This document shows, piece after piece, positions 1 through 8,949 of a DNA stretch of 64,000 bases (position 1 is its first letter; the number at the start of each line of letters is the position of its first letter). The notes beneath the pieces were generated by a model. The model worked only from the letters and a program-made list of their open reading frames with translations, made no database searches and was not told the origin of the DNA. The DNA lies in NCBI RefSeq assembly GCF_015277775.1, contig NZ_CP063849.1, positions 558,001-622,000 of the forward strand, given 5' to 3'. This DNA comes from Paludibaculum fermentans. Its GTDB lineage: Bacteria > Acidobacteriota > Terriglobia > Bryobacterales > Bryobacteraceae. Made by a program: the position numbers and the translations under genes.

Positions 1-814
1 GGAACGACGTCGCTCCCGCCCGGTTCAGCAGTCTGTACGCCTTGCCGTTCGCCCGCAGCAACCCGGTCACCTCGGCCAACACCATCGCATCGTAGACGTG
101 GATGCGGCGCGACGGAGCCAGGGCGAAATCAATCACCGTGCCAGGCTCCTGGACCTCCGTCGCATTCGGTCCGGAGCCACCTCCGGGCACGCAGAGCAGC
201 ACCGGAGTCGAGGCGGAATACAGAGGCTTCCAGAATCCCTCCAACGCAGTCGCCCTGCCTCCGGCACGGCTCGCTATCCAAACCACCAACGCCACGGTGC
301 AAATCGCCAGCACCACCGCGGGCGGCCACCAACCCCAGGTGCGAGCCTTGGTTTCCATCGCCACCGCAGGCAGCGCCGCCGCAGCTGCCGGCACGGGCTG
401 TTCACCAACCATGCGGAACTGCGGAACGTACGATCCGGCCAGCAGGTCGATCCGCATCTCCGAGTCCGTCCCGGATTGCGCGTAATACTGTCCCAGCCGC
501 CGCCGCACTTCGCCCGCCACGCTGCGCACGATGTGGTCGCTGTTCGTGTCGTAGTCCACCGGCCGGTCGAAGACATCGGCCCCGATCCTGCGCTCCTTCA
601 GGTCCTCAATGTTCCCGCTCAATGCGCATTCGATGATGTGCCTCAATAGACTGCACGTGCGCCTACTGGTACGGAAGGCGGGGCTAATGACGATCCGTTC
701 GAGCTCAGCTCGCACCCGGCCGGCATCGATGCCCGCCGGTAACAGCGCGCCAACTGTCGTGGATGGAGCAGGGAACTGAGTGTTCGCCTCTGCTGCCATG
801 GGGTCGTCGTTCAT
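1..814 (-). CDS. membrane-tethered winged-helix-type regulator (partial, 3' end beyond window)
   Basis: This frame is open from an ATG at 814 down to the window edge, giving about 271 residues without a stop, so the C-terminus is missing. Residues ~35-135 form a DNA-binding-like domain with the features FRTSRRTCSLLRHIIE, KERRIGADVFDRP and VRSVAGEVRRRLGQYY. A membrane segment (PPAVVLAICTVALVVWIA) follows at ~163-182, and the remainder would lie outside the cytoplasm. The same layout occurs in the complete gene at 24231-25469, so the two are paralogues. In acidobacteria such proteins resemble CadC-like one-component regulators: a cytoplasmic DNA-binding head, one membrane helix and a periplasmic sensor. 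It is divergent from the GH2 gene at 1053, which makes that gene a natural target by inference. The regulator role is inferred from domain layout; its ligand is unknown. Confidence 0.7.
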   Translation of the reverse strand, partial: MNDDPMAAEANTQFPAPSTTVGALLPAGIDAGRVRAELERIVISPAFRTSRRTCSLLRHIIECALSGNIEDLKERRIGADVFDRPVDYDTNSDHIVRSVAGEVRRRLGQYYAQSGTDSEMRIDLLAGSYVPQFRMVGEQPVPAAAAALPAVAMETKARTWGWWPPAVVLAICTVALVVWIASRAGGRATALEGFWKPLYSASTPVLLCVPGGGSGPNATEVQEPGTVIDFALAPSRRIHVYDAMVLAEVTGLLRANGKAYRLLNRAGATSF

Positions 815-860
815 CGCGGGTCCTGTCGTAAACGCCTAAGCATATCATCATGTTCGCGGC

Positions 861-902
861 TGCCCAGGCACGTCCCGGCCCTGTCCGGGACGTGCCTGGG
901 CA
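861..902. repeat. perfect 18-bp inverted repeat in divergent intergenic region
   Basis: The arm tgcccaggcacgtcccgg (861-878) is followed by a 6-nt loop and its exact reverse complement (885-902). It lies between divergent genes starting at 814 and 1053, so it is not at the 3' end of either, and no T-run follows. An operator for the adjacent regulator or a REP-like palindrome are both possible. Confidence 0.75.
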
Positions 903-1052
903 GGACCGTCCGGTACTTGAACTGACTCCAGGCCGGGTATACAGTCACCCTGCGGGTGCACTCCCCTTGACCCTGTCCGGAGCGCCACCCCGGCCGCCCC
1001 TCCCTTGGGCCGTCGACGTCCCGTGAACCCTTGCCCGCTTCAGGAGATCCGC

Positions 1053-4004
1053 ATGAAAGTAACCCGCCGTCACGTGATGAAAAGCGGCCTGGCTGTGCCC
1101 GCTGCGGCCGGCATCCTCGAAGCCGCCCCTCAAGCGCAGCCTGCCCCGCGCCAGGACGGACTGCGCGACCGGCTGCTGCTCGACTTCGGTTGGCGCTTCC
1201 ACTTCGGTCATGCGAACGACGCGGCCAAGGACTTCGGCTTCGGCGCCGGGCGCTCCGGCGGCTTCCAGAAGTCTGGTGGATTCCTTGCCCCCAGCAACCT
1301 CGCCTTCGACGACAGCGACTGGAAACCCGTGGACCTGCCCCACGACTGGGCCATCGAACTGCCCTTCAAGAACGACCCCGCGCTCGCCAGCAAGGGTTCC
1401 TATCCGCTCGGCCGCGACTACCCCGAAACCAGCGTGGGCTGGTACCGCCGGGTTCTCGACATCCCAGCCTCCGACGCGGGCAGGCGGATCACAGTCGAGT
1501 TCGACGGCGCCTACCGCGAAACCATGGTCGTCTTCAATGGCTATTACATCGGCCGGCATAGCGGCGGCTACGACCCCTTCAGCTTCGACCTGACCGATTT
1601 CGCATTGCCCGGAGAGCCGAACGTCCTGCTGGTCCGCGTCGATGCGACCCTCAGCGACGGCTGGTTCTACGAGGGCGCCGGAATCTACCGCCACGTCTGG
1701 CTGGTCAAAACCGCTCCGGTCCACGTCAAGAAGTGGGGCACGCTCGCCGTCGCGAAAATCACTCCCGGACAGGCCTCCGTCGCCATCCGGACCGAGATCG
1801 AGAACCAGTCGAAGAGCGCCGCCATCGTGCGCGTCATCTCGACCATCTTCGATCCCGCCGGCAAGGAGGTCGCGAAGTCCGCCACCCCGCCGGCCGCGGT
1901 GGCCGCCCTGCGCGAACACTCCTTTGAACAACAGGCGGCCGTCCGCCAACCGGCGCTGTGGTCCCTGGAGCAGCGCAACCTCTACAAGGTCGTCAGCGAG
2001 GTCGAAGCCGGCGGAATCGTCACCGACCGCTACGAAACCCGCTTCGGCATCCGCGACCTCAAGTTCGACCCCGGCCAGGGCTTCCTGCTGAATGGCAAGC
2101 CCGTAAAGGTGAAGGGCACCTGCAACCACCAGGATCACGCCGGAGTCGGAGTGGCGCTGCCCGACTCTCTGCAGCATTTCCGCGTCCGCAAACTGCAGGA
2201 GATGGGCTGCAACGGCATCCGCACCTCCCACAATCCGCCCACCACCGAGCTCCTTGACGCCTGCGACGAACTCGGCATGCTGGTGCTCGACGAGACGCGC
2301 ATGCTGTCTTCCAACCCCGACGGGCTTGCCCAGTTTGAGAACATGATCCGGCGCGACCGCAACCACCCCAGCGTCTTCATCTGGTCGATGGGCAATGAGG
2401 AAAGCATCTCGATCACCGGGACCGGCCTCAAGATCCTCACCTCGATGAAGCAGACCGCCCTGCGGCACGACACCTCTCGGCCCATCTCCATCGCACCGCC
2501 GCCCGCGGGCGACTATATGGGCAAAGGCGGACTCGCGGTCTGCGACGTGATGGGTTACAACTACGCCGACCCGCAGGCCGAGGCGTGGCACAGGAACAAC
2601 CCGAAGGTCGCGATTCTGGGCACGGAAAACGTCAGTGCGGTCGCCACCCGCGGCGCTTACGTGACGGACCGGACGAAAGGGACCGTCGGCTCCTACGACC
2701 CCTACACCACCACCGGCCGCGCCTCGGCCGAAGGCTGGTGGCGCTTCGTCAGCGCACGACCCTACATCTCCGGCGGCTTCGTATGGACCGGTTTCGACTA
2801 TCGCGGCGAGCCCTCACCCTACCAGTGGCCGAACATCAGCTCGCAATACGGCATCATCGACACTTGCGGCTTCCCGAAAGACTCCTTCTACTACTACCAG
2901 GCCTGGTGGACCAACAAGCCGGTGCTGCACCTGTTTCCGCATTGGAACTGGCCTGGCCTGGAGGGGCAGGAGATCGCCGTCTGGGTGCACTCGAACATGG
3001 ATCGCGTGGAGCTGTTCCACAATGGTCAAAGCCTGGGCGCTAAGGACATGCAGAAGGATCAGCACCTCGCCTGGACAGTGAAGTACGCGCCCGGCACACT
3101 GGAAGCCCGCGGCTACCAGGGCGGCAAACAGGTGATGAGCGCCAAACGCGAGACCACCGGTCCCGCGGCCAGGCTCGTCCTGCGGCCGGACCGCCTGCAG
3201 TGCGCGGCCGACGGAGAAGATACCGTGGTCTGCGTCGTGGAAGTCCAGGACGCCCAGGGCCGCGTCGTGCCCGTCACCGACAATTCCGTCAGCTTCCAAG
3301 TGAGTGGGCCGGGCCGCGTGGCCGGTACCGGCAATGGCGATCCCACGAATCATGAGCCCGATCCCGGTTCGACGCGCAAGGCCTTCGCCGGGCTCTGCAT
3401 GGCGATCGTCCAATCGTCCAACACAGCCGGCGAGATCACAGTGGAAGCGGCGTCTCCGGGACTCACCGGAGCCACGGCCACCATCACGGCCAAGGCCGTT
3501 CAGCTGAGACCGCAGGTGCCGGCCTGGGAGCGCGAAGTCCCCAACGGCTCGGGCGTCTCTGGTCTGTGGCGGCCCGCGGCGGCGCTCGCAGCGTCCACCG
3601 CCGGCAACCCGATGGCGCTGGCGGGCGGCAATGTCGACATGGTCTTCACGTTCCGCCAGGACGGTGGCGTTCTGACAGGAGCTGTGGATTCGGCCGCTAC
3701 CGGCGGTTTCGGTGGCGGCCCCACAGGCGGACCCATCCAGGATGGGAAGGTGGACGGCTCCCGCATCTCCTTCCGTGCCGGCGCGACAACCTACACAGGC
3801 ACGATCCAGGGCGACCGTATCGAGTTGGCGCGCAGCACTCCGCCGCGCAGGGGCGGCCCGGGCATGGACCCGCCGGCGTCCACCGGACCCCGCCCCGCCA
3901 TCGGTCCTCCGCCCGGCGGCACGGATCCGTCGTTCGGCGCCGGTTTCGGCCCTGGACGCGGCGGCCCGCAGCCACCGCTCATATTGCGGCGGGCGAAGCG
4001 CTAA
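1053..4004 (+). CDS. glycoside hydrolase family 2 protein (beta-galactosidase-like), secreted
   Basis: A 983-residue protein starting at an ATG with AGGAG at 1042-1046. The N-terminus (TRRHVMKSG followed by an Ala-rich stretch) looks like a twin-arginine signal peptide. GH2 domains follow in order: sugar-binding jelly roll (~35-210, with DLPHDWAIELPF), Ig-like sandwich (~215-310) and TIM barrel (~320-600). The expected acid/base is Glu449 in IWSMGNEE and the nucleophile is Glu525 in ILGTEN. A DUF4982-like segment (NKPVLHLFPHWNWPG) and a further Ig-like domain come next, then a Gly/Pro-rich tail. It should hydrolyse beta-linked oligosaccharides, probably galactosides, outside the cytoplasm; the exact sugar cannot be read from sequence. 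Divergent from the membrane regulator at 814. Confidence 0.9.
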   Translation: MKVTRRHVMKSGLAVPAAAGILEAAPQAQPAPRQDGLRDRLLLDFGWRFHFGHANDAAKDFGFGAGRSGGFQKSGGFLAPSNLAFDDSDWKPVDLPHDWAIELPFKNDPALASKGSYPLGRDYPETSVGWYRRVLDIPASDAGRRITVEFDGAYRETMVVFNGYYIGRHSGGYDPFSFDLTDFALPGEPNVLLVRVDATLSDGWFYEGAGIYRHVWLVKTAPVHVKKWGTLAVAKITPGQASVAIRTEIENQSKSAAIVRVISTIFDPAGKEVAKSATPPAAVAALREHSFEQQAAVRQPALWSLEQRNLYKVVSEVEAGGIVTDRYETRFGIRDLKFDPGQGFLLNGKPVKVKGTCNHQDHAGVGVALPDSLQHFRVRKLQEMGCNGIRTSHNPPTTELLDACDELGMLVLDETRMLSSNPDGLAQFENMIRRDRNHPSVFIWSMGNEESISITGTGLKILTSMKQTALRHDTSRPISIAPPPAGDYMGKGGLAVCDVMGYNYADPQAEAWHRNNPKVAILGTENVSAVATRGAYVTDRTKGTVGSYDPYTTTGRASAEGWWRFVSARPYISGGFVWTGFDYRGEPSPYQWPNISSQYGIIDTCGFPKDSFYYYQAWWTNKPVLHLFPHWNWPGLEGQEIAVWVHSNMDRVELFHNGQSLGAKDMQKDQHLAWTVKYAPGTLEARGYQGGKQVMSAKRETTGPAARLVLRPDRLQCAADGEDTVVCVVEVQDAQGRVVPVTDNSVSFQVSGPGRVAGTGNGDPTNHEPDPGSTRKAFAGLCMAIVQSSNTAGEITVEAASPGLTGATATITAKAVQLRPQVPAWEREVPNGSGVSGLWRPAAALAASTAGNPMALAGGNVDMVFTFRQDGGVLTGAVDSAATGGFGGGPTGGPIQDGKVDGSRISFRAGATTYTGTIQGDRIELARSTPPRRGGPGMDPPASTGPRPAIGPPPGGTDPSFGAGFGPGRGGPQPPLILRRAKR

Positions 4005-4108
4005 GCAGCGGCCCGCCCGGCTACCCGGTGCACCCGGATACCGCCTCGGCCCGATATCCAAGGATCCCCAGCCCCTGTGCTAACAATGGGACAAGGCATC
4101 ACCCACAG

Positions 4109-5509
4109 ATGGCGGATCCTTCCACCCATCGCTGGTCCCTCCGCAAGGTGGCGAGCCAGTTCCTGTCCACCTGGGCCCGCGCGCTGGGCATCGGCTTCGC
4201 CGGACTGCTGCTCCTCATGGTCGCCATGGCCTTCGATGCCACCACGTCGCTCCGCAAAGTCGAACTCGCCACCGCGGCCCTGCGCAACGAATCCCGCGCG
4301 CGCGACGCCCTGCTCGACCAGTTGCGTGCCGACATCTTCCGCATCGCCACCGTCGTGCGCGACTATCTCCTCGAGGTCGACGGAGCCCGCGCCGAGAGCC
4401 AGAAAGCCGAACTCCACCAGCTCCGCACGCACACCCGCGAGACTCTCCAGGTCTACGAGGCCAAACTGCCCGCCTCTGAGCGCGATGCCTTCAACGAACT
4501 CCGCAGCCACGTCGACTCCTACTGGTGGTCGCTGGAGCCTGCCCTTCAGTGGGACGCCAAACTCCGCCGCTCCAAGGCCGGCAGCTTCCTGCTCGACGTC
4601 ATCCTCCCCTTCCGCACCGAGGTCCTGCAGCTCACGCGGCGCATCACGGCCCTGAATGAGCGCGACCTCGACGCCGGCGAGGAACGCATTCGCGCCGTCC
4701 AATCCGGCTTCCGCCGCCGTGTGGTTGTCATCTCCCTCACCGCGCTGCTGCTGGGCCTCGCGCTCGCCACCCTCAGCATCCGCCGTGTCCAGCGCCTGGA
4801 GCACGAGGCGCAGCTCCGCTACGAAGAAGTCGAAGCCGCCCGCCGTGAAATGCAGAGCCTCTCCAGCCGCCTCGTCACGGCACAGGAAGAGGAACGCCGC
4901 AACCTCTCCCGCGAACTGCACGATGAGGTCGGCCAGACCATGTCCGCCATGCTGGTCGAACTCGGCCGCCTGGAGACCTCGCCCGATCCAGAGACCCGCG
5001 GCGAGCGGCTGAAGTCCGTGCGAGGGCTCGCCGAAGCCAGCGTCGGCATGGTGCGGAACATGGCCCTGCTGTTGCGCCCCTCCATGCTCGACGACCTCGG
5101 CCTCGTCGCCGCCCTGCGCTGGCAGGCCCGCGAGGTCACCCGCCGTTCCGGCCTCAAGGTGAAGATGGTGGCCGATGAGATCGTCGAAGACTTGCCCGAC
5201 TCCCACCGCACCTGTGTCTACCGCGTTGTCCAGGAGGCCCTGCACAACTGCACCCGCCACGCCCGGGCCACGCAGGTCAGGGTCGTCGTCCGCCGAGACC
5301 AGCAGGGCCTCTCCGTCACCGTGCAGGACGACGGCGTCGGCTTCGATCCACATCGCGAAAAGGGCATGGGCCTGCTCGGCATGGAGGAGCGTGTGGAACA
5401 ACTGGGCGGCCGCTTCTCCATCGACTCCTCACCCGGCCAGGGCGCCGTCCTCTCCATCCTGCTGCCTCTCCCGGACCAGGCTCAGCATCCTACAAAGGAA
5501 ACTCCATGA
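4109..5509 (+). CDS. sensor histidine kinase, NarX/DesK (HisKA_3) type
   Basis: A 466-residue membrane kinase. TM1 is at ~24-45 (GIGFAGLLLLMVAMAF), then a ~150-residue helical periplasmic sensor, TM2 at ~205-228 (VVVISLTALLLGLALATL) and a coiled linker. The HisKA_3 dimerisation helix carries the phosphoacceptor His271 in ELHDEVGQ. The HATPase domain has an N-box (VVQEALHNCTRHARA), a G-box (DDGVGFDP) and GMGLLGMEERV, as is usual for NarL-partnered kinases. The chosen ATG gives a short basic N-terminus ahead of TM1; the same frame is open further upstream but overlaps the GH2 gene. The stop overlaps the start of the response regulator by 4 nt, so the two form a translationally coupled two-component pair. 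The signal sensed is not identifiable. Confidence 0.9.
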   Translation: MADPSTHRWSLRKVASQFLSTWARALGIGFAGLLLLMVAMAFDATTSLRKVELATAALRNESRARDALLDQLRADIFRIATVVRDYLLEVDGARAESQKAELHQLRTHTRETLQVYEAKLPASERDAFNELRSHVDSYWWSLEPALQWDAKLRRSKAGSFLLDVILPFRTEVLQLTRRITALNERDLDAGEERIRAVQSGFRRRVVVISLTALLLGLALATLSIRRVQRLEHEAQLRYEEVEAARREMQSLSSRLVTAQEEERRNLSRELHDEVGQTMSAMLVELGRLETSPDPETRGERLKSVRGLAEASVGMVRNMALLLRPSMLDDLGLVAALRWQAREVTRRSGLKVKMVADEIVEDLPDSHRTCVYRVVQEALHNCTRHARATQVRVVVRRDQQGLSVTVQDDGVGFDPHREKGMGLLGMEERVEQLGGRFSIDSSPGQGAVLSILLPLPDQAQHPTKETP

Positions 5510-6150
5510 TTCGAATCATTCTTGCCGACGACCATGCCGTGATGCGGCGCGGATTGCGCCTCGTCCTCGAGGAGCACAAGGACTTTCAGGTGATCGGCGA
5601 GGCCAGCGACGGACGCGAAGCCGTCGCCCTGGTCGAAGAGCTCAAGCCCGATCTCGTCGTCCTCGACATCACCATGCCCAACATGAACGGCATCGAGGCG
5701 GCCCGGCAGATCAGTGAAAAACAGGCGGGCGTCTCGATCGTCGTCCTCAGCATGCACTCCGATGAAAGCTACGTCCTGCGCGCCCTCAAGGCCGGAGCCC
5801 GCGGCTACCTGCTCAAGGAATCCGCCGAGTCCGACTTCATCCTCGCCATCCGCTCAGTGAGTGCGGGCAAGGCCTTCTTCAGTCCCGCCGTCAGCCGCCT
5901 GCTGGTCGAAGACTATGTGCGCCAGTTGCAGGACAAGGACATCGAGGATAGCTATGAGCTGCTCACCCAGCGCGAGCGCGAACTGCTCCAACTGATCGCC
6001 GAGGGCAAGAGCAACAAAGATGTGGCGAACATGCTCAACCTCAGCCTCTACACGGTCGAGACCCATCGCGGCAATCTCATGGAGAAGCTCAATCTGCACA
6101 GCGTACCCGAGCTCATCCTCTACGCCGTGCGCAAGGGCGTCATCTCTTGA
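5506..6150 (+). CDS. LuxR/NarL-family response regulator
   Basis: 214 residues. The N-terminal receiver domain has the acidic pair in LADDHAVMRRG, phosphoacceptor Asp54 in LDITMPNMNG and the conserved Lys in GYLLKES. A C-terminal LuxR-type helix-turn-helix follows (LTQREREL, EGKSNKDVANML, TVETHRGNLMEKL). It is the cognate partner of the upstream kinase, since the genes overlap as ATGA. It should bind DNA as a dimer after phosphorylation; its targets are unknown. Its 3' end overlaps the convergent gene at 6140-6706 by 11 bp. Confidence 0.95.
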   Translation: MIRIILADDHAVMRRGLRLVLEEHKDFQVIGEASDGREAVALVEELKPDLVVLDITMPNMNGIEAARQISEKQAGVSIVVLSMHSDESYVLRALKAGARGYLLKESAESDFILAIRSVSAGKAFFSPAVSRLLVEDYVRQLQDKDIEDSYELLTQRERELLQLIAEGKSNKDVANMLNLSLYTVETHRGNLMEKLNLHSVPELILYAVRKGVIS

Positions 6151-6706
6151 GGCCCGCCACCGGCCGCGCCGCGTGGCTGTCCTGCTGCTTCCAGATCGAC
6201 CACGCCGCGCTCACCATGCGGATCACGGCGTTCCCCTCCACCGGTGTTCGCACGACATCGAAGCCTCCGCAGCGCACCAGCTCTTCCCACTGGTTCATGT
6301 CTGAGGTGTCCGACATCAGCACGACGCAGGCTCGGGGCATCATGCGCGACAGCACCCGCACCGCCGGACGCCAGTCCCGGCCCGCCACTTCACGCTGAAA
6401 CAGCACAATCGGGAACCGCTGCTGCATCTGCAGCACCAGCGCCTCAGTCGTGCTATCAGCATATGTCACAGCCCAGCCCCGCTCATCAAAGGCAGCCTGC
6501 AGCGCGCGACGGTCAGCGCCTTCGCCCATCACGGCCAAAGTCCGTGGCACGCCTTCGCCCACCAGCCCGGCCGGTGCCTTTTGCGGATGCGCCCGTTTCC
6601 TGAAGCAAAGGACTACCGACTGGATGCGCTGCACCAGTTTCGCCACGCTCCACGTCCCCCGGCCCGCCAGGGCCATTGCTGGAAACCATCTGGAACTCTC
6701 GATCAC
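6140..6706 (-). CDS. degenerate receiver-domain-like protein
   Basis: 188 residues from a GTG at 6706, with an alternative ATG at 6676; neither has a strong ribosome binding site. From about residue 60 the protein has the length and alternating pattern of a response-regulator receiver: FPIVLFQREVAGRDW where the phosphoacceptor strand should be, VVLMSDTSD like the conserved Thr/Ser strand, and VVRTPVEGNAVIRMV where the LysPro should be. The phosphoacceptor Asp and the Lys are not evident, so it may be a phosphorylation-independent pseudo-receiver. It lies tail to tail with a bona fide response regulator, overlapping it by 11 bp. Function unknown; the fold assignment is inference. Confidence 0.6.
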   Translation of the reverse strand: MIESSRWFPAMALAGRGTWSVAKLVQRIQSVVLCFRKRAHPQKAPAGLVGEGVPRTLAVMGEGADRRALQAAFDERGWAVTYADSTTEALVLQMQQRFPIVLFQREVAGRDWRPAVRVLSRMMPRACVVLMSDTSDMNQWEELVRCGGFDVVRTPVEGNAVIRMVSAAWSIWKQQDSHAARPVAGLKR

Positions 6707-6855
6707 GGCTGACCCGCCTTCTCTCGGGTATCCCCATCATGCGGTGTCCGGCCCTTCCAGCCCATACCACCGGCGCGGTAAATCACGCTCGCCCGCCTGG
6801 GGATTCCACGCCGGAAAACCCTGTAGCCCGGCGTGGAACCCGCCCAGGTATTTCG

Positions 6856-7716
6856 TCAGCGCCGGTGCTCCTCGCGCCCGCCCCCACGCTCCGGACGCGT
6901 CGGCCGCAATTCGTGCCGCTCCACCCGGGGACCTTCCGCATGCGGCGGCCTCACATAAGGGTGCCGGTAGACTTCATGGTTTTCACGCGTACGCGCCCAG
7001 GCGTGGCCATCCACCAGCATCGTCCGCGATCTCCATTCAAAGCCCGACCGGCCCCAGCCCCAGGGCGCAAACGCCGCGCCCAGCGCAATGCGCGGCCCAA
7101 AGCTGATACCCACCGCCAGGCCCACTCGCGGCCGTCCAAAGACAATCAGCGGGTCATAGACAGGCAGGCAGTAGAAACCCGGATCCACGGGGACGATCTC
7201 AATATCGCCCGGGCCGCCCACCGTCACGCGATACTGCGCGTTGTCCTGCAGATACCCGAATTCCCGAGCCTTCTGCCGCATCGCCTGCACCGCATCCATC
7301 ACATCGCCGCGCTGGCCCAGCACCGCGTCGCCCAGTTGGCGCGTCCAGAAGATGTTGCCCGCCATCATGTCCAGAACGGAAGGGAAGGGCAGCAGCGCCT
7401 GCACGCTCGGATCCCAGGGCAGGTTGTCCTGCTGGATGGCTCCGGCCAGGTTGCCTCCCGTCAGGTAGCTGTGTTGATCCGCCCATTGCGCGGCATCCTT
7501 GATCTGTTCGGAATACGTCGAGGCCGTCAGCAACTGTGCCAGCAGCGGGTCGGGATACAGTGCGATCCGCCCCACCAGGTCGTCCAGTTGCTGCGGCGAG
7601 AATTGGACCTGCGCCCGGGCAGGGGCAGACAGGGCGAATACCCCCGCGCACACCAGACCCGCCGTCATCTTCAGCCTGCTCCACCGCTCTGGCCTCCGTT
7701 GGATTGCGTCTTTCAT
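6856..7716 (-). CDS. DUF3300 family secreted protein
   Basis: 286 residues starting at an ATG with an AGGAGA site on the minus strand (7724-7729). A signal peptide (GLVCAGVFALSAPARAQ) ends near residue 36. The DUF3300 hallmark region follows: LDDLVGRIALYPDPLLAQLL, then LPWDPSVQALLPFPSVL and a Met/Ala-rich helix. The C-terminal third turns Gly/Trp/Arg/His-rich and ends in a basic, low-complexity tail. DUF3300 proteins are exported and of unknown function; they occur in many Gram-negative genomes. The gene stands alone on its strand, head to head with 7962. Confidence 0.85.
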   Translation of the reverse strand: MKDAIQRRPERWSRLKMTAGLVCAGVFALSAPARAQVQFSPQQLDDLVGRIALYPDPLLAQLLTASTYSEQIKDAAQWADQHSYLTGGNLAGAIQQDNLPWDPSVQALLPFPSVLDMMAGNIFWTRQLGDAVLGQRGDVMDAVQAMRQKAREFGYLQDNAQYRVTVGGPGDIEIVPVDPGFYCLPVYDPLIVFGRPRVGLAVGISFGPRIALGAAFAPWGWGRSGFEWRSRTMLVDGHAWARTRENHEVYRHPYVRPPHAEGPRVERHELRPTRPERGGGREEHRR

Positions 7717-7961
7717 TTGGATGTCTCCTGCTCTTCTCGACGGTGCCGCCGGCCGTTAAGCTACCGTCTACCCTGGCGCGAACCCCGCAAATACCCGGCA
7801 TAGGGTACCCGCGCCGCCGCTGCCGCCCGCCTACCACCTCAACTCGACCGTGAATGCCGTGTCGACGGGAGACGCCATTCGCGGCCGGTTGTCGTCTTCA
7901 TTAGTGAGCCGGAACAAATAGAGCAACCGGCAAACACAGCGAATAGGAGAAACAGCAAGTC

Positions 7962-8516
7962 ATGACCAAGAGAAGCTTTTCCATCACCCTGATGACCGCG
8001 ATCGGTTCCCTGGTCGCGATTGCCCAGCCGTCCTTCGGCGGAACCACCCCCGCCAGTGCGAGCCAGAACCCCAGGGTGCTGCTCGAAGAGATGCGCGAGA
8101 CCGCTTCCAGCACCGCCGAACAGGCCGATCGCCTCAAGATGGACGCCAGCAATGCCGCCCTCTCCAGTGACTCCCACCTGAGCCCCCTGTGGGCCCTTAA
8201 GGATGACGTCAACACCATGAACCGCGAGATCTCTTCGCTCGAAGCGGAACGCGATACCCTGCAGCCCTGGGAACAGCAGGCCATCGACAAGGTGATGCCG
8301 ATGCTCCGGGAAGCGGCCACCAACACCGAAGACGCCATCCAGTTCTTCAACAACAACCACAACTTCCTCTGGAGCCCGCAATACCGCGCCTACGTCGCCA
8401 ACGTGAAGCGCGACTCCGACCAGATCACCAAAACGCTCAAAGATTACCTGAAGTATGAGAAGGTCCAGCACGAGGAAGAGCAGTTGCGCAACACCATCAC
8501 CCCGGGAGCCAATTGA
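7962..8516 (+). CDS. secreted helical protein of unknown function
   Basis: 184 residues with an AGGAG site about 10 nt upstream of the ATG. A signal peptide is clear (TLMTAIGSLVAIAQPSFGG), so the mature protein begins near residue 27. The rest is nearly all amphipathic helix rich in Glu, Asn, Asp and Ala, with no Cys and no recognised motif, resembling small periplasmic helical-bundle proteins. The stop overlaps the ATG of the next gene (TGATG), so the secreted protein and the STAS-domain protein are translationally coupled. I do not recognise the family. Confidence 0.75.
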   Translation: MTKRSFSITLMTAIGSLVAIAQPSFGGTTPASASQNPRVLLEEMRETASSTAEQADRLKMDASNAALSSDSHLSPLWALKDDVNTMNREISSLEAERDTLQPWEQQAIDKVMPMLREAATNTEDAIQFFNNNHNFLWSPQYRAYVANVKRDSDQITKTLKDYLKYEKVQHEEEQLRNTITPGAN

Positions 8517-8890
8517 TGAACGGCCGGCTGACGGTCCACGAGCGCGGCGATTTCATCATCATCGGCGCGCACGGGAAACTCGCCTCACCGCAAGAGCAGG
8601 GCTCTCTCCACCAGCAGCTGCGGCAGTTGGTGGAGAGAGGCCGCTCCCACATTCTGCTCGACCTCGCCCAGGTCCCCTCGCTCGATATCGAGGACATCGG
8701 GGAACTCATGGTCGGCTATGCCCTCGTCACCCTGGCGGGCGGCGAACTGAGATTGCTCAACCTCTCCGGCTCCACCGCCGATGTGCTGCGGACGACCCGC
8801 ATCATTCACCTCATCGGGGGAGCCGGAGAGACGCCGGACCCGCACCCGCCACCCACCTGGCAGGCCGGCAGTGAGTGGTACATCGGCTGA
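8516..8890 (+). CDS. STAS-domain protein (anti-sigma-factor antagonist-like), atypical phosphosite
   Basis: 124 residues. The ATG overlaps the previous stop by one base. The fold matches STAS/anti-anti-sigma proteins: LTVHERGDFIIIGAHGKL, a central HILLDLAQVPSLDIEDIGEL and GGELRLLNLSGSTADVL. In classical antagonists the central motif is D-S-[ST]-G-[IL]-G and is phosphorylated on a Ser. Here it reads LDIEDIGEL, with no Ser and with Glu and Asp at neighbouring positions. It may therefore be constitutively in one state or not phosphoregulated at all. The Pro-rich C-terminus is unusual. No partner anti-sigma kinase lies in the window. Confidence 0.8.
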   Translation: MNGRLTVHERGDFIIIGAHGKLASPQEQGSLHQQLRQLVERGRSHILLDLAQVPSLDIEDIGELMVGYALVTLAGGELRLLNLSGSTADVLRTTRIIHLIGGAGETPDPHPPPTWQAGSEWYIG

Positions 8891-8949
8891 CGCGCAAACC
8901 CTCACCGGCGCCGAGGCAGTACAGACGTTCAGGCCCAAGGAGCAGCAGC

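Noticed and set aside
945-2591. 548-codon minus-strand frame
   Set aside because: Shadow of the GH2 gene; composition is Gly/Val/Asp/Arg-biased and lacks motifs.
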